IMG/VR virus record: IMGVR_UViG_3300037808_002131 | Span: 1-64,000 of that record | Source: a virus | DNA: 64,000 bases | Strand: one strand, 5' to 3' | In this document: positions 1 to 8,445 of the stretch, piece after piece | Position numbering within the stretch: the stretch's first letter is position 1 | How the letters are laid out: every line of letters begins with the position of its first letter | The notes under the pieces: generated by a model | What the model was told of the DNA's origin: nothing | What the model saw: the letters and a program-made list of their open reading frames with translations, nothing else | The model's database searches: none | Position numbers and translations under genes: made by a program

Positions 1-1235
1 TGGAAGATCGTTGGACAGATATCGTGCGCCCGTATTCTTTGGAAGATGTTAAAAGAATACGAGGCAGTATAAGAATAGACCAAACTTGGGCAAAATTAGC
101 TTCAGAAAAACTTTGGCGTTTGATGAATCAAAACGCCCCAGTTCGCGCACTTGGCGCAATGACTGGAAACCAAGCGATACAGCAAGTGCGCGCTGGCCTT
201 AAGGCAATTTATGTAAGTGGCTGGCAGACGGCAGCGGATGCAAATAGTGGTCGTCAGATGTACCCAGATCAAAGCTTATATCCTGTAAATGCTGTCCCAT
301 TGCTGATTGAAAGAATTAATAATGCACTTCAAAGATCAGACGAAATAGACGTCGCAGAAGAAAAATCAGACATTGATTGGCTTGTGCCACTTGTGGCGGA
401 TGCAGAGGCCGGATTCGGCGGTGTATTAAATGCATACGAATTAATGAAATCAATGATTAAAGCGGGCGCTGCGGGCGTTCACTTTGAAGATCAATTAAGC
501 AGCGAAAAAAAATGTGGTCATCTAAATTCCAAAACTTTAGTGCCTACGTCTAGCTTCATTAGAACCCTAACTGCTGCAAGATTAGCCGCAGATGTTTTAG
601 AGGTTCCTACGGTTTTGATTGCAAGAACAGATGCAGAAAGCGCTGGATTTATAACTAGCGACGTAGACCCCCGCGATCATGATTTTATTGACAAATCAGA
701 AAGAACTCCTGAAGGTTTTTTTAAGTTATGTGGAGATCCTATGGAAAGATGCATACGAAGGGGACTTGCTTACGCACCCTACTCAGATCTAATTTGGATG
801 GAAACATCCACTCCTAACCTAGGGCAGGCTAAAAAATTTGCAGATGCAATTCATGAAAAATACCCAAATAAAAAATTAGCATACAATTGCAGTCCAAGCT
901 TTCATTGGAAGAAATTCTTATCCTCCAACGAAATGAAAGACTTTCAAACGGAACTTGGAAAATTAAATTATACTTTTCAATTTATAACTTTAGCAGGTTT
1001 TCATGCCTTAAACTTTAGCATGTTTGAGTTAAGTCAGAATTATAAAAATAGCGAAATGTTGGGGTATTCTTCTTTGCAGGAAAAAGAATTTGAAGCCTAT
1101 TCGCAGGGATACACCGCAATAAGGCACCAACATGAAGTTGGCGTTTCCTATTTTGATGAAGTTCGCAAGGTTATAAATGGTGGAGATGATAGCATGTCTG
1201 CTCTTACCGGCAGCACCGAAGACGACCAATTTTAA
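1..1235 (+). CDS. aceA: isocitrate lyase, 5' end outside window
   Basis: Isocitrate lyase cleaves isocitrate to succinate and glyoxylate, the first step of the glyoxylate shunt, in the cytoplasm. The open frame runs in from before base 1; the residues preceding the GTG at 24 (EDRWTDI) continue the family N-terminus, so GTG24 is not the start and only about 10-20 residues should be missing. Numbered from GTG24: [10 protein letters not shown] near 65, the metal-site segment [10 protein letters not shown] at 124-133, the catalytic-loop signature KKCGH with Cys164, and the C-terminal lid STEDDQF. No active-site residue is visibly lost. It is followed by an endolysin and malate synthase on the same strand. 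The family is very clear; the isocitrate lyase call fits better than methylisocitrate lyase because of the KKCGH context and the C-terminal lid. Confidence 0.95.
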   Translation, partial: EDRWTDIVRPYSLEDVKRIRGSIRIDQTWAKLASEKLWRLMNQNAPVRALGAMTGNQAIQQVRAGLKAIYVSGWQTAADANSGRQMYPDQSLYPVNAVPLLIERINNALQRSDEIDVAEEKSDIDWLVPLVADAEAGFGGVLNAYELMKSMIKAGAAGVHFEDQLSSEKKCGHLNSKTLVPTSSFIRTLTAARLAADVLEVPTVLIARTDAESAGFITSDVDPRDHDFIDKSERTPEGFFKLCGDPMERCIRRGLAYAPYSDLIWMETSTPNLGQAKKFADAIHEKYPNKKLAYNCSPSFHWKKFLSSNEMKDFQTELGKLNYTFQFITLAGFHALNFSMFELSQNYKNSEMLGYSSLQEKEFEAYSQGYTAIRHQHEVGVSYFDEVRKVINGGDDSMSALTGSTEDDQF

Positions 1236-1250
1236 TAGGAAACAATTAAT

Positions 1251-2024
1251 ATGAAAGTTTTAAGAAAAGGCGCTAAAGGTCCAGGCGTAAAGGCTTGGCA
1301 AATTTTTTTACGAGGGCAAGGCTACCATATTATAGCTGATGCTGACTTTGGAAAAAAGACAGTGTCAGCCACTAAGGCTTTTCAAAAAAAGAAAAGACTT
1401 GTCGCTGACGGTGTTGTTGGCAATGCAACCTACGCCGTTGCAATGCTATTGGGGTTCGAGGTCATAAAAGATGATGAGTCTGACATTTACAGCGCCAACT
1501 GGCCTCCAAAGCCAGATTTTAAGCCAATAGTTGGAACCGCTGCACGTCAAAGAATTTTTGGAAAATTCAATTTCAAGCGGATGAGAGTTAAAGGCAACCC
1601 AGAGGCGATTAGAATATTAGATAATTGGGTTGAAGAAAATATAGTTTATGTAAAAATCCCACAATTAATAGGCGTCAAAGGCACTTATAGAAGAAAAACA
1701 TTCGCATTTCATAAGTTAGTCGCAGAGCCTGTTAAAGATTTATTTCAGGCCTGGGATGATGAGGGATTGTCTGATCTTATTCTTTCGTGGGGAGGTTCTT
1801 TCGTACCTAGATTTATAAGAGGATCAAACACAAGCTTAAGCAATCACAGCTTTGGAAGTGCGTTTGATATAAATGTTCCATGGAATTATTTAGGAGCACG
1901 GCCGGCTTTAGTCGGTAAAAAGGGATCAGTAAGAAAGCTTGTGCCAATTGCCAATGAATTAGGATTCTATTGGGGCGGTCATTTCCGACGCAAAGATGGA
2001 ATGCACTTTGAGTTCTGCGGATAA
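1251..2024 (+). CDS. endolysin: PG-binding domain plus M15 peptidase
   Basis: A 257-residue peptidoglycan peptidase, probably the endolysin or a virion-associated cell-wall enzyme. Residues about 1-68 form a PG_binding_1-type domain (LRKGAKGPGVKAWQ, then ADGVVGNAT). Residues about 100-257 form an M15 (VanY/D-Ala-D-Ala carboxypeptidase) domain with the zinc ligands visible as SNHSFGSAFD (His199, Asp206) and GMHFEF (His252). There is no signal peptide, so release would need a holin or other route. ATG1251 follows AGGAAA at a normal distance, 15 nt after aceA, suggesting co-transcription with the two shunt genes. A lysis gene wedged between two metabolic genes is good evidence that the shunt genes belong to the phage. 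Confidence 0.9.
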   Translation: MKVLRKGAKGPGVKAWQIFLRGQGYHIIADADFGKKTVSATKAFQKKKRLVADGVVGNATYAVAMLLGFEVIKDDESDIYSANWPPKPDFKPIVGTAARQRIFGKFNFKRMRVKGNPEAIRILDNWVEENIVYVKIPQLIGVKGTYRRKTFAFHKLVAEPVKDLFQAWDDEGLSDLILSWGGSFVPRFIRGSNTSLSNHSFGSAFDINVPWNYLGARPALVGKKGSVRKLVPIANELGFYWGGHFRRKDGMHFEFCG

Positions 2025-2061
2025 AAACTAAAAAATTCAATAAAAAAAAGCTACAAATTAA

Positions 2062-3657
2062 ATGAATAAAATATTATTTCCAGAATTAAAAAACGAAAAC
2101 GAGAAAAAAATACTTTCTCCAGAAGCGCTTAACTTTCTAAAAGATTTATTTAATGAGTTTAATGGCAAAATAAAAAATTTATTAAAGCTAAGAGTTCAAG
2201 ATGCTAAATTAATTTCAGATGGTCAGCTGCCAAATTTTCTAGAAGAGACAGAGGGTATTAGAAATTCCACTTGGCAAATCTCTTCGGTACCAAAAGACCT
2301 TCAAGATCGTAGAGTAGAAATTACAGGTCCGGTTGGAAGAAAAATCATAATTAACGCCCTTAACTCTGGCGCTAATGTTTTCATGGCTGATTTTGAAGAT
2401 TCAAACTCACCGACCTGGAAAAACACTTTAGATGGACAGATAAATCTCTTTGATGCTGTAAGAGAAGAAATAAGTTTATTTGATAAAGTAAAAAATAAAG
2501 AATATAAATTAAATAAAGATCACGCAACCTTGATGGTAAGACCTCGTGGCCTTCACTTACTTGAAAAAAATATTCTCATAGAAGACGAACCAATCCACGG
2601 CTCTTTAGTTGATTTTGGCTTGTACTTTTTTCACAACGCACAAGAGCTTTTAGACAAAGGCTCCGGGCCTTACTTTTACTTACCAAAAATAGAGCACTTT
2701 AGAGAAGCTGCTCTATGGAATGAAGTATTTAATTTCTCACAAGATAAGTTAAATATTAAAAGAGGTACAATAAAAGCTACTGTTTTAATCGAAACTTTAC
2801 CAGCTGCATTTCAGATGAATGAAATATTGTATCAGCTTAAAGATCATTCCGCCGGGCTGAACTGTGGAAGATGGGATTACATTTTTAGTTTTATAAAAAC
2901 GCTAAAAGATCACGAGCAATTTACCCTTCCAAATCGAAGTGATTTGACAATGGATAAGCATTTTATGAGATCTTATACGCAATTGTTGATTCAAACATGT
3001 CACAAAAGAAAAGCACACGCTATGGGCGGCATGTCTGCATTTATACCAATTAAAAACGATGAAATGGCAAATAACGCTGCATTAGATGCCGTGAAAAAAG
3101 ACAAAATGCGCGAAGTAAAAGACGGTCATGATGGAACATGGGTTGCGCACCCTGGATTAGTTGAAATGACAAGAAAAATCTTTGACGAGTACATGCCGAC
3201 AAAGAATCAAATCAATAATAAAAGAGAAGACGTAAGCATAACTGCAAATGATTTACTTCAAACCCCTCAAGGCGAGAGAACTGAAGATGATATTAGAAAA
3301 AATATAAACGTGTCATTGCAGTATATAAATTCCTGGCTATCAGGGACTGGCTGCGTTCCCATTAACAATTTAATGGAAGACGCAGCGACCGTTGAAATAT
3401 CTAGAGCGTTAATATGGCAATGGATAAAATTTAAGGTAAAAACCGACAGCGGTATAATTGTAAGTAAAGAAAAAATTCAAAAATTACTGCTTGACGAAGT
3501 CGCCAAATTAAAAACAGATAAAAATATCAAAGAAAACAACGAGACATTTAAAAAAGCAATTGAAATATTCTCAAATGTTTCAATGAATACAAGTAATTTT
3601 AATAATTTCCTAACAACCGATGCTTATGAAGAGCTAATCAAAATATCCCAAACATGA
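2062..3657 (+). CDS. aceB: malate synthase A
   Basis: Malate synthase condenses glyoxylate with acetyl-CoA to malate, completing the glyoxylate shunt begun by the upstream isocitrate lyase. The 531 residues match the length of malate synthase A rather than the longer G form. Visible family segments are VRPRGLHL (about 159-166, active-site Arg), ETLPA (244-248), GRWDYIFS (269-276, Mg site), MGGMSAFIPI (321-330), HDGTWVAHPG (356-365) and MEDAATVEIS (438-447, catalytic Asp region). All key residues are present, so the enzyme looks active. The stop overlaps the start of the next gene by 4 nt. Its presence with aceA in a phage locus is highly unusual. Confidence 0.95.
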   Translation: MNKILFPELKNENEKKILSPEALNFLKDLFNEFNGKIKNLLKLRVQDAKLISDGQLPNFLEETEGIRNSTWQISSVPKDLQDRRVEITGPVGRKIIINALNSGANVFMADFEDSNSPTWKNTLDGQINLFDAVREEISLFDKVKNKEYKLNKDHATLMVRPRGLHLLEKNILIEDEPIHGSLVDFGLYFFHNAQELLDKGSGPYFYLPKIEHFREAALWNEVFNFSQDKLNIKRGTIKATVLIETLPAAFQMNEILYQLKDHSAGLNCGRWDYIFSFIKTLKDHEQFTLPNRSDLTMDKHFMRSYTQLLIQTCHKRKAHAMGGMSAFIPIKNDEMANNAALDAVKKDKMREVKDGHDGTWVAHPGLVEMTRKIFDEYMPTKNQINNKREDVSITANDLLQTPQGERTEDDIRKNINVSLQYINSWLSGTGCVPINNLMEDAATVEISRALIWQWIKFKVKTDSGIIVSKEKIQKLLLDEVAKLKTDKNIKENNETFKKAIEIFSNVSMNTSNFNNFLTTDAYEELIKISQT

Positions 3658-3986
3658 AAAAAGAAAAAAAACAATTAGAAGAATCTTTATACGAGCTACA
3701 GCAAAATGTTCCATTTAACTTCCTTCTATTACTTTGTGTCATATTAATGATTCTTGGTAATATAATCAGCGGAGCCATGACAGCTGGTTTGTTTATCTGG
3801 AACGCTGTTTTATTGTACTTTTCACTTAATTTCTTTATAAATTCAATAAAGTTAAGGGCGAAAAATTTACAGGAAATTTTAGAGTCCCAAGAGGCATTTG
3901 AATTTCATGACTATGAAGAATCATCGCCTAAAAAGAAAGAGACAGGGGAGGAGGGGAGAGCAGAGAAAGATGACTCAGAGAAATGA
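3654..3986 (+). CDS. small protein with two membrane helices
   Basis: Unrecognised 110-residue protein. Residues about 19-40 and 44-65 are two adjacent hydrophobic stretches (FNFLLLLCVILMILG; TAGLFIWNAVLLYFSLNFF), followed by a charged Lys/Glu-rich tail from about 85 to the end (KKKETGEEGRAEKDD). It overlaps aceB by 4 nt at its start and the next gene by 4 nt at its end, so it is translationally coupled to both. Two helices plus a charged cytoplasmic tail are compatible with a class II-like holin, and an endolysin lies two genes upstream. That function is a guess from topology and position, not from recognised similarity. Confidence 0.75.
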   Translation: MKKEKKQLEESLYELQQNVPFNFLLLLCVILMILGNIISGAMTAGLFIWNAVLLYFSLNFFINSIKLRAKNLQEILESQEAFEFHDYEESSPKKKETGEEGRAEKDDSEK

Positions 3987-4999
3987 AGATAATTTATAGT
4001 GCAGGCAACAGAGTCGGGTCAAGCTCGCAATTATTTAGATTCTTTAATAAAGTATCAAATGAGCATAATATAAAAATAGCTGCATATATAAATTCTAGTG
4101 ATCATTTTTCGCATATTAATTGGACATTAGACTCTTTTTATAACAAATATTCTGACAAGAAAGTATCCAAATTAAAAAAGATTATTGAATCAAAACATAT
4201 GCCAAGAATAAGTGTGAAAGAAGCAATAAATTTCTTGGAGGATGTTGATCGGTTTGAGCCTGATCTGATAATTTCGGATGGCGAGCAAATATCCGCATTG
4301 ATAGCGGCCTCATTAGGGGTAAGGCTTTGGTACTGTAGCCCTTTGCTTTTGCTAGTCAACATGAATTGCAATGAAATAGAAACAAAATATAGACACTCAT
4401 TAGAAAATACAAAAAGAATAATTTCAGAACTACCAGATGCCGAAAGAAACTTTATATACTCTCCATTTGAACTAGTAAAAGAAAGATTTTCAACAAAAGA
4501 AAATTATGAATGGATTACCCCTTACCATCATTCAGTTGAAAGTTTAGAAAAAGATGAAACGTCTTATTTAGCTGTTGTTCCTGACAGCCAACGGCAGCTT
4601 AAAATTCAAAAAACATTAAAATGCTCATTAGACAACTTTTCATTATATAATAATAGCTTCGAGTCAAGTAAAGAAAAAAAATTAAAATATACAAAGCAAC
4701 TATCAGTTGCAAGCTGGGTGTTCACGACGGGCGAGACCAGCTATCTTAGTGATGCTATTTATAATAATGTAGATAAGATGTGTATATCGCCATGTATGAA
4801 AGATTCAGAATCACTATTGAACGCATCATTGGTAAGAGCCTTTGGTTTAGGCTATGAGGCGGGTCAAATAGAGCTTTTAGATAAGTATTCAGTGTGCGAA
4901 ATACAGCGATCTTTAGAGCGTGGTTATAATCATTTAAATACAAACAAATTAAGAGTCCAAAATACTTTAGACGAAAAGGTTAAAGAAATATGCATATAG
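3983..4999 (+). CDS. GT-B-fold glycosyltransferase-like protein (family 28 style)
   Basis: A 338-residue protein whose layout resembles two-domain GT-B nucleotide-sugar glycosyltransferases. It starts MKIIYSAGNRVGSSSQ, like the N-terminal glycine-rich strand-loop of GT28-type proteins; residues about 95-115 (PDLIISDGEQISALIAAS) resemble the acceptor-domain strand; residues about 250-295 (TTGETSYLSDAIY to LNASLVRAFGLG) resemble the donor-site segment that in the family reads as a Gly-rich turn, a helix and a late NA..L..G motif. Sequence identity is weak and the substrate is unknown. The start overlaps the upstream gene by 4 nt and the end overlaps the HAD gene by 10 nt. The HAD phosphatase next door may act on a product or donor, but that is speculation. 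Confidence 0.5.
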   Translation: MKIIYSAGNRVGSSSQLFRFFNKVSNEHNIKIAAYINSSDHFSHINWTLDSFYNKYSDKKVSKLKKIIESKHMPRISVKEAINFLEDVDRFEPDLIISDGEQISALIAASLGVRLWYCSPLLLLVNMNCNEIETKYRHSLENTKRIISELPDAERNFIYSPFELVKERFSTKENYEWITPYHHSVESLEKDETSYLAVVPDSQRQLKIQKTLKCSLDNFSLYNNSFESSKEKKLKYTKQLSVASWVFTTGETSYLSDAIYNNVDKMCISPCMKDSESLLNASLVRAFGLGYEAGQIELLDKYSVCEIQRSLERGYNHLNTNKLRVQNTLDEKVKEICI

Positions 5000-5655
5000 C
5001 ATTTGATATAGGTAACGTTTTCTTTGAGTTAGAATTGGGCAATTTTACAGAGGAATTTGACGCTTACTTTAAAGGTAGATATGATTCAATTTTATTCTTA
5101 AAAGAACTGCAAGGTCCTCAAGATACCGGCTTAACAAATATAAGAAGAAACTTAGAGATATTAATACATAAAATTTATCCTAAAGAAAGCTCAAGCTCAA
5201 TAAACGAATCAATTGACAAGCTGTGCGGGGCTTGGTGTAATATTTTGAAACCATCAGAGATAATGTTAGAATTCTCTGAAGAATTAAAAAATGATGGGAT
5301 TAAGGTTGCATTGCTAAGCAACGTTGGGCAAGAGCATGCAGAATATTTAAGTAACAATTATTCCAATCTTTTTAATAATGCCACCTTGCATTTAAGCTAT
5401 GAAGTTGGGGCTAGGAAGCCCAGCGATTTATACTTCAAAAGCTTTTTGTCGGATCATCCTGATTTTAAAAATTGCATATACTTAGATGATTTAAAAGAAA
5501 ATGTAGATAAAGGATTAAAATATAAATTTGACGCTCGTGTGTTTAATATTAACGATTTTAAAAGCGCTGAAAATAAATTAAAAGAATATATTAAAAAAAT
5601 CAAAGAAGATATAAAAGTCTCCAGAAATATGGCTGGATGTGATTTTTATATATAA
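4990..5655 (+). CDS. HAD-superfamily phosphatase (YihX-like subfamily)
   Basis: A 221-residue haloacid-dehalogenase-like hydrolase. Motif I is FDIGNV with nucleophile Asp6; the usual second Asp is Gly, as in the DLGNV form of the YihX-type sugar phosphatases. Motif II is LLSNV (Ser110), motif III lies in ARKPSDLYF (Lys143), and motif IV is YLDDLKENV (Asp166/Asp167). A helical cap lies between about 15 and 90. A small phosphorylated metabolite such as a sugar or nucleotide phosphate is the likely substrate; the sequence does not fix it. It overlaps the preceding GT-B-like gene by 10 nt, so the two are probably made together. Confidence 0.8.
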   Translation: MHIAFDIGNVFFELELGNFTEEFDAYFKGRYDSILFLKELQGPQDTGLTNIRRNLEILIHKIYPKESSSSINESIDKLCGAWCNILKPSEIMLEFSEELKNDGIKVALLSNVGQEHAEYLSNNYSNLFNNATLHLSYEVGARKPSDLYFKSFLSDHPDFKNCIYLDDLKENVDKGLKYKFDARVFNINDFKSAENKLKEYIKKIKEDIKVSRNMAGCDFYI

Positions 5656-5691
5656 TTACGCCGGCCTTGTTATATACAATACAGGACCATA

Positions 5692-5862
5692 ATGATCTTT
5701 TATAAGAAATTAACGCAGGAAGAGGTTTTGGAGGCAATAGCTCATTTGACCGTGCAAACTTTACCTGAAGATGTAAAAGGTGAAATAATTTTACATGCTT
5801 ACGATGATGGATCTATTGAAATAACAGTGGTTGAGGACGCTAAAGGCACTTCATTAAATTAA
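5692..5862 (+). CDS. small conserved-looking protein, 56 aa
   Basis: A short acidic protein beginning MIFYKKLTQEEVLEAI and ending DAKGTSLN. It has the composition of a real gene (acidic, mixed alpha/beta) and fills an otherwise empty space between the HAD gene and the hsp20 promoter. ATG5692 is preceded by ACAGGACC, a modest ribosome-binding site. No function recognised. Confidence 0.6.
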   Translation: MIFYKKLTQEEVLEAIAHLTVQTLPEDVKGEIILHAYDDGSIEITVVEDAKGTSLN

Positions 5863-5885
5863 ATATTTCTTATAAAATATCCCAC

Positions 5886-5914
5886 TTGACTTGCGAAAAA
5901 TTGATACCTATTAT
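5886..5914 (+). promoter_or_regulatory. sigma70-type promoter for hsp20
   Basis: TTGACT at 5886-5891, a 17-nt spacer, then TATTAT at 5909-5914: near-consensus -35 and -10 boxes at the ideal distance. A start site near 5921 would give a short leader before the Hsp20 ATG at 5959. The promoter would be read by host RNA polymerase with its main sigma factor, implying early or constitutive expression of the chaperone. Confidence 0.7.
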
Positions 5915-5958
5915 CACGCAGCATGCTAATGGCGTGCCTAACAAAAAAAAGGTGTCAA

Positions 5959-6429
5959 ATGATGAATCCATATTTTACAAACCCAATAGCCAGCCTCTTT
6001 GATGAATTAACCAATATTAGCAATAATTGGGATACAAAAGATGCAAGCGCTTATGCTAATAATATATTAAATTCAAAGTCACTAACGGTAAGGTTTAGTA
6101 GCGTAGAGGATAATGATTATTATTATATAAGAGTTTTGTCTCCTGGATTTAAAGAGGATGAATTAAATATCTCAATTCAGCAAAATCGCCTCACGGTTAC
6201 CGCAAAGAAGGGTGAAAAAGTAGTAAATAACTACAATCAGCTGTTTTGCTCTGAAGTAAATGGCTTTGAAAAGTCATTTTTAATTCCGCAAAACATTGAC
6301 ACTGCAAAAATAACAGCAGAATATAGATCTGGCATTCTTGTTGTTTCAATTCCAAAGCAAAACATTAATAAAGAAGAGCCGCAAAATATAAAAATATCAT
6401 TTGGCGATAAAGCTGCAATTCAAAATTAG
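5959..6429 (+). CDS. small heat-shock protein Hsp20
   Basis: An Hsp20 / alpha-crystallin-domain chaperone of 156 residues that holds unfolding proteins in solution. The domain begins near SVEDNDYYYIRVLSPGF, continues through ELNISIQQNRLTV, and ends with the conserved AEYRSGILVVSIPK strand. Hsp20 genes are common in T4-like phages, where a role in capsid or host-protein folding is assumed. I start it at ATG5959 because GGTG precedes it and the upstream promoter would start transcription near 5921; an in-frame ATG at 5923 would leave almost no leader. A strong terminator follows, so the gene looks like a single-gene unit with its own promoter. Confidence 0.93.
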   Translation: MMNPYFTNPIASLFDELTNISNNWDTKDASAYANNILNSKSLTVRFSSVEDNDYYYIRVLSPGFKEDELNISIQQNRLTVTAKKGEKVVNNYNQLFCSEVNGFEKSFLIPQNIDTAKITAEYRSGILVVSIPKQNINKEEPQNIKISFGDKAAIQN

Positions 6430-6449
6430 CTCATCATACATTTGTCGAT

Positions 6450-6488
6450 AATCCCCACTGCTCTATGTTAGTAGTGGGGATTCTTTTT
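6450..6488 (+). terminator. intrinsic terminator after hsp20
   Basis: A perfect 10-bp inverted repeat (AATCCCCACT at 6450-6459, AGTGGGGATT at 6473-6482) with a 13-nt loop followed by CTTTTT. It separates hsp20 from the nucleotide-metabolism genes downstream. Confidence 0.9.
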
Positions 6489-6510
6489 AATTAACTATTT
6501 GGATGAAAGT

Positions 6511-7542
6511 ATGAACGTTACCAAAGGCCTTACATTTGATGATGTCTTGCTTGTACCGAAACACAGCAAAATATCTAGTAGAAAATTAATTAATTTAGAT
6601 TTAAATTTAAGCAATGATGTAAAATTAAATATTCCTGTCGTTTCAGCTAATATGAAAAATGTTACTGAGGCAGAAATGGCAACGGCAATATCCAATCAAG
6701 GCGGCCTTGCACTGCTGCATCGCTTTTGCTCTATAGAAAAGCAAATTAAAATGTTCACAGAATCAACTCAAGGGGGACAGCAGAACGTAGGATGCTCTGT
6801 TGGTGTTGGCAAGGAAGATTCTGAAAAGGCTGATTTGCTTTATGATAAGGGCTGCAAGATTTTTTGTGTCGATGTAGCTCACGGAGATCATGAAAATTGC
6901 TGCCGCACAACTAATTACCTAGCAAATAAATTTGACGATTGTCTTATAATCTCAGGGAACGTTTGCACTGGTGAGGGGGCTAAAAGGCTTTTCAATTCGG
7001 GTGCTAAAGTGATTAAGGTCGGAGTGGGGCCTGGAAGTCTTTGCACTACACGGATTGACACCGGCAACGGTTATCCTCAGCTTACAGCCCTAGAGAGCGT
7101 TTTTAATGAGAGTAGATCTTGGAATTATGCCTTAAAGCATGAGAGAAATAGAAAATTCAAGATTATAGCTGATGGCGGCATTAGGAATGGCGGCGACATT
7201 ATTAAAGCTTTGTGCTTTTCAGATTCAGTAATGCTTGGCAGCTTGCTTGCAGGAACTGACGAAGCGCCCGGCAACATAATTAAATTAGACGGCAAAACTT
7301 ACAAAGAGTATGCGGGCAGCAGTACTCATAAAAATAATTACATTGAAGGTGTAAAAGCAATAGTTCCAATAAAAGGCCCTGTTACGAGCATAATTACAAG
7401 GTTAATGGAAGGATTGAGGAGCGGCCTTTCCTATCAGGGTTGCACCGATCTAGAGGAGCTTAAAGTACATCCAGAATTTGTATCCATCAGCAACGCCGGC
7501 TTAATCGAAAGCCGGCCGCACGATGTTATAATATCTTCTTAA
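6511..7542 (+). CDS. guaB: IMP dehydrogenase without CBS domains
   Basis: An IMPDH/GMP-reductase family TIM barrel of 343 residues. IMPDH oxidises IMP to XMP, the committed step to guanine nucleotides. Seen: GLTFDDVLLVP at the N-terminus, catalytic-loop GVGPGSLCTTR (Cys178), phosphate-binding ADGGIRNGGD, LAGTDEAPG, and a C-terminal flap region with KGPV, GLRSGL and SRPHDV. The flap and ADGGIR favour IMPDH; GYPQL after the loop is more GMP-reductase-like, so the reverse reaction is not excluded. The regulatory CBS pair usually inserted in the barrel is absent, giving a short enzyme probably free of nucleotide feedback. ATG6511 is chosen over the in-frame TTG6499 because GGATG stands just upstream. 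Confidence 0.85.
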   Translation: MNVTKGLTFDDVLLVPKHSKISSRKLINLDLNLSNDVKLNIPVVSANMKNVTEAEMATAISNQGGLALLHRFCSIEKQIKMFTESTQGGQQNVGCSVGVGKEDSEKADLLYDKGCKIFCVDVAHGDHENCCRTTNYLANKFDDCLIISGNVCTGEGAKRLFNSGAKVIKVGVGPGSLCTTRIDTGNGYPQLTALESVFNESRSWNYALKHERNRKFKIIADGGIRNGGDIIKALCFSDSVMLGSLLAGTDEAPGNIIKLDGKTYKEYAGSSTHKNNYIEGVKAIVPIKGPVTSIITRLMEGLRSGLSYQGCTDLEELKVHPEFVSISNAGLIESRPHDVIISS

Positions 7543-7587
7543 AATATTATAATAAATAATTAAGCTCAACTTAGAAGGAGTGCTGTT

Positions 7588-8439
7588 GTGTATATTATGC
7601 AGGAATACGACGAGGCTCTGAGGCACATTATTAAAAATGGAGTTAGAAGATCAAATCGTACAAATATAGATACGATATCTGTATTTGGATATCAGGCTAG
7701 ATACTCAATATCTGAACATTTCCCAATTTTAACAAAAAGGAAAATGTTTTACAAATCTATATTTAAAGAATTATTATGGATTCTTTCAGGCTCTACAAAT
7801 GTTAATGAGCTAGAGTCAATGGGATCAAAAATTTGGTCCGCATGGCGAGATAAAGGATTTGAAAATAGCAATGGGTATGACGATGGTGATTTAGGTCCAA
7901 TTTACGGCTGGCAATTAAGGCATTTTGGCGGCGATTACAAAGACAAAAAGTCGGGCTTTGATCAGCTAAAATATGTGGCTAATGAGTTAAAAAATAATAA
8001 ATTCTCTCGTAGAATTTTATTCACTTACTGGAATGCCCCCGATGTAACCAGCAATCGAGTAAAACTACCGCCGTGCCATCACACATTTCAACTTTATGTT
8101 GATAATAATGACAGATTAAGCGGAATGCTGTATCAAAGATCTGCGGACTATCCAATTGGAGTTCCAGCAAATATTCAATTCTACTCCGCCTTAATATATA
8201 TGCTAGCTCAGCAGTGTGGAAATCAATTTACACCTCATGAGCTTATTCACTCTACAGGTGATAGCCATATTTACCTCAATCAAGTTGACGCGGTTGAAGA
8301 ATACTTAAACAGAGAAAAAACAAACTCCCCTAAATTAATATTAAATAAAGCTAAAGATATTTTCTCTTATTCTATAAATGACTTTGAAGTAATTAATTAT
8401 AATCCACAAGGAAAAATAAAAATACCTGTAGAAGTGTAG
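7588..8439 (+). CDS. thyA: thymidylate synthase ThyA
   Basis: Converts dUMP to dTMP with methylene-tetrahydrofolate. The 283-residue length is normal. The active-site cysteine lies in LPPCHHTFQ (Cys163), and the nucleotide-binding stretch QRSADYPIGVPANIQ follows at about 183-197. Other family parts are the GPIYGWQLRHFGG segment (103-115) and the HIYLNQVD strand near the end. The start is GTG7588: AGAAGGAG lies 7 nt upstream, an ideal distance, whereas the next ATG (7597) would be 16 nt away. It is followed after 6 nt by dihydrofolate reductase, which regenerates its cofactor. Confidence 0.96.
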   Translation: MYIMQEYDEALRHIIKNGVRRSNRTNIDTISVFGYQARYSISEHFPILTKRKMFYKSIFKELLWILSGSTNVNELESMGSKIWSAWRDKGFENSNGYDDGDLGPIYGWQLRHFGGDYKDKKSGFDQLKYVANELKNNKFSRRILFTYWNAPDVTSNRVKLPPCHHTFQLYVDNNDRLSGMLYQRSADYPIGVPANIQFYSALIYMLAQQCGNQFTPHELIHSTGDSHIYLNQVDAVEEYLNREKTNSPKLILNKAKDIFSYSINDFEVINYNPQGKIKIPVEV

Positions 8440-8445
8440 TAAAAA

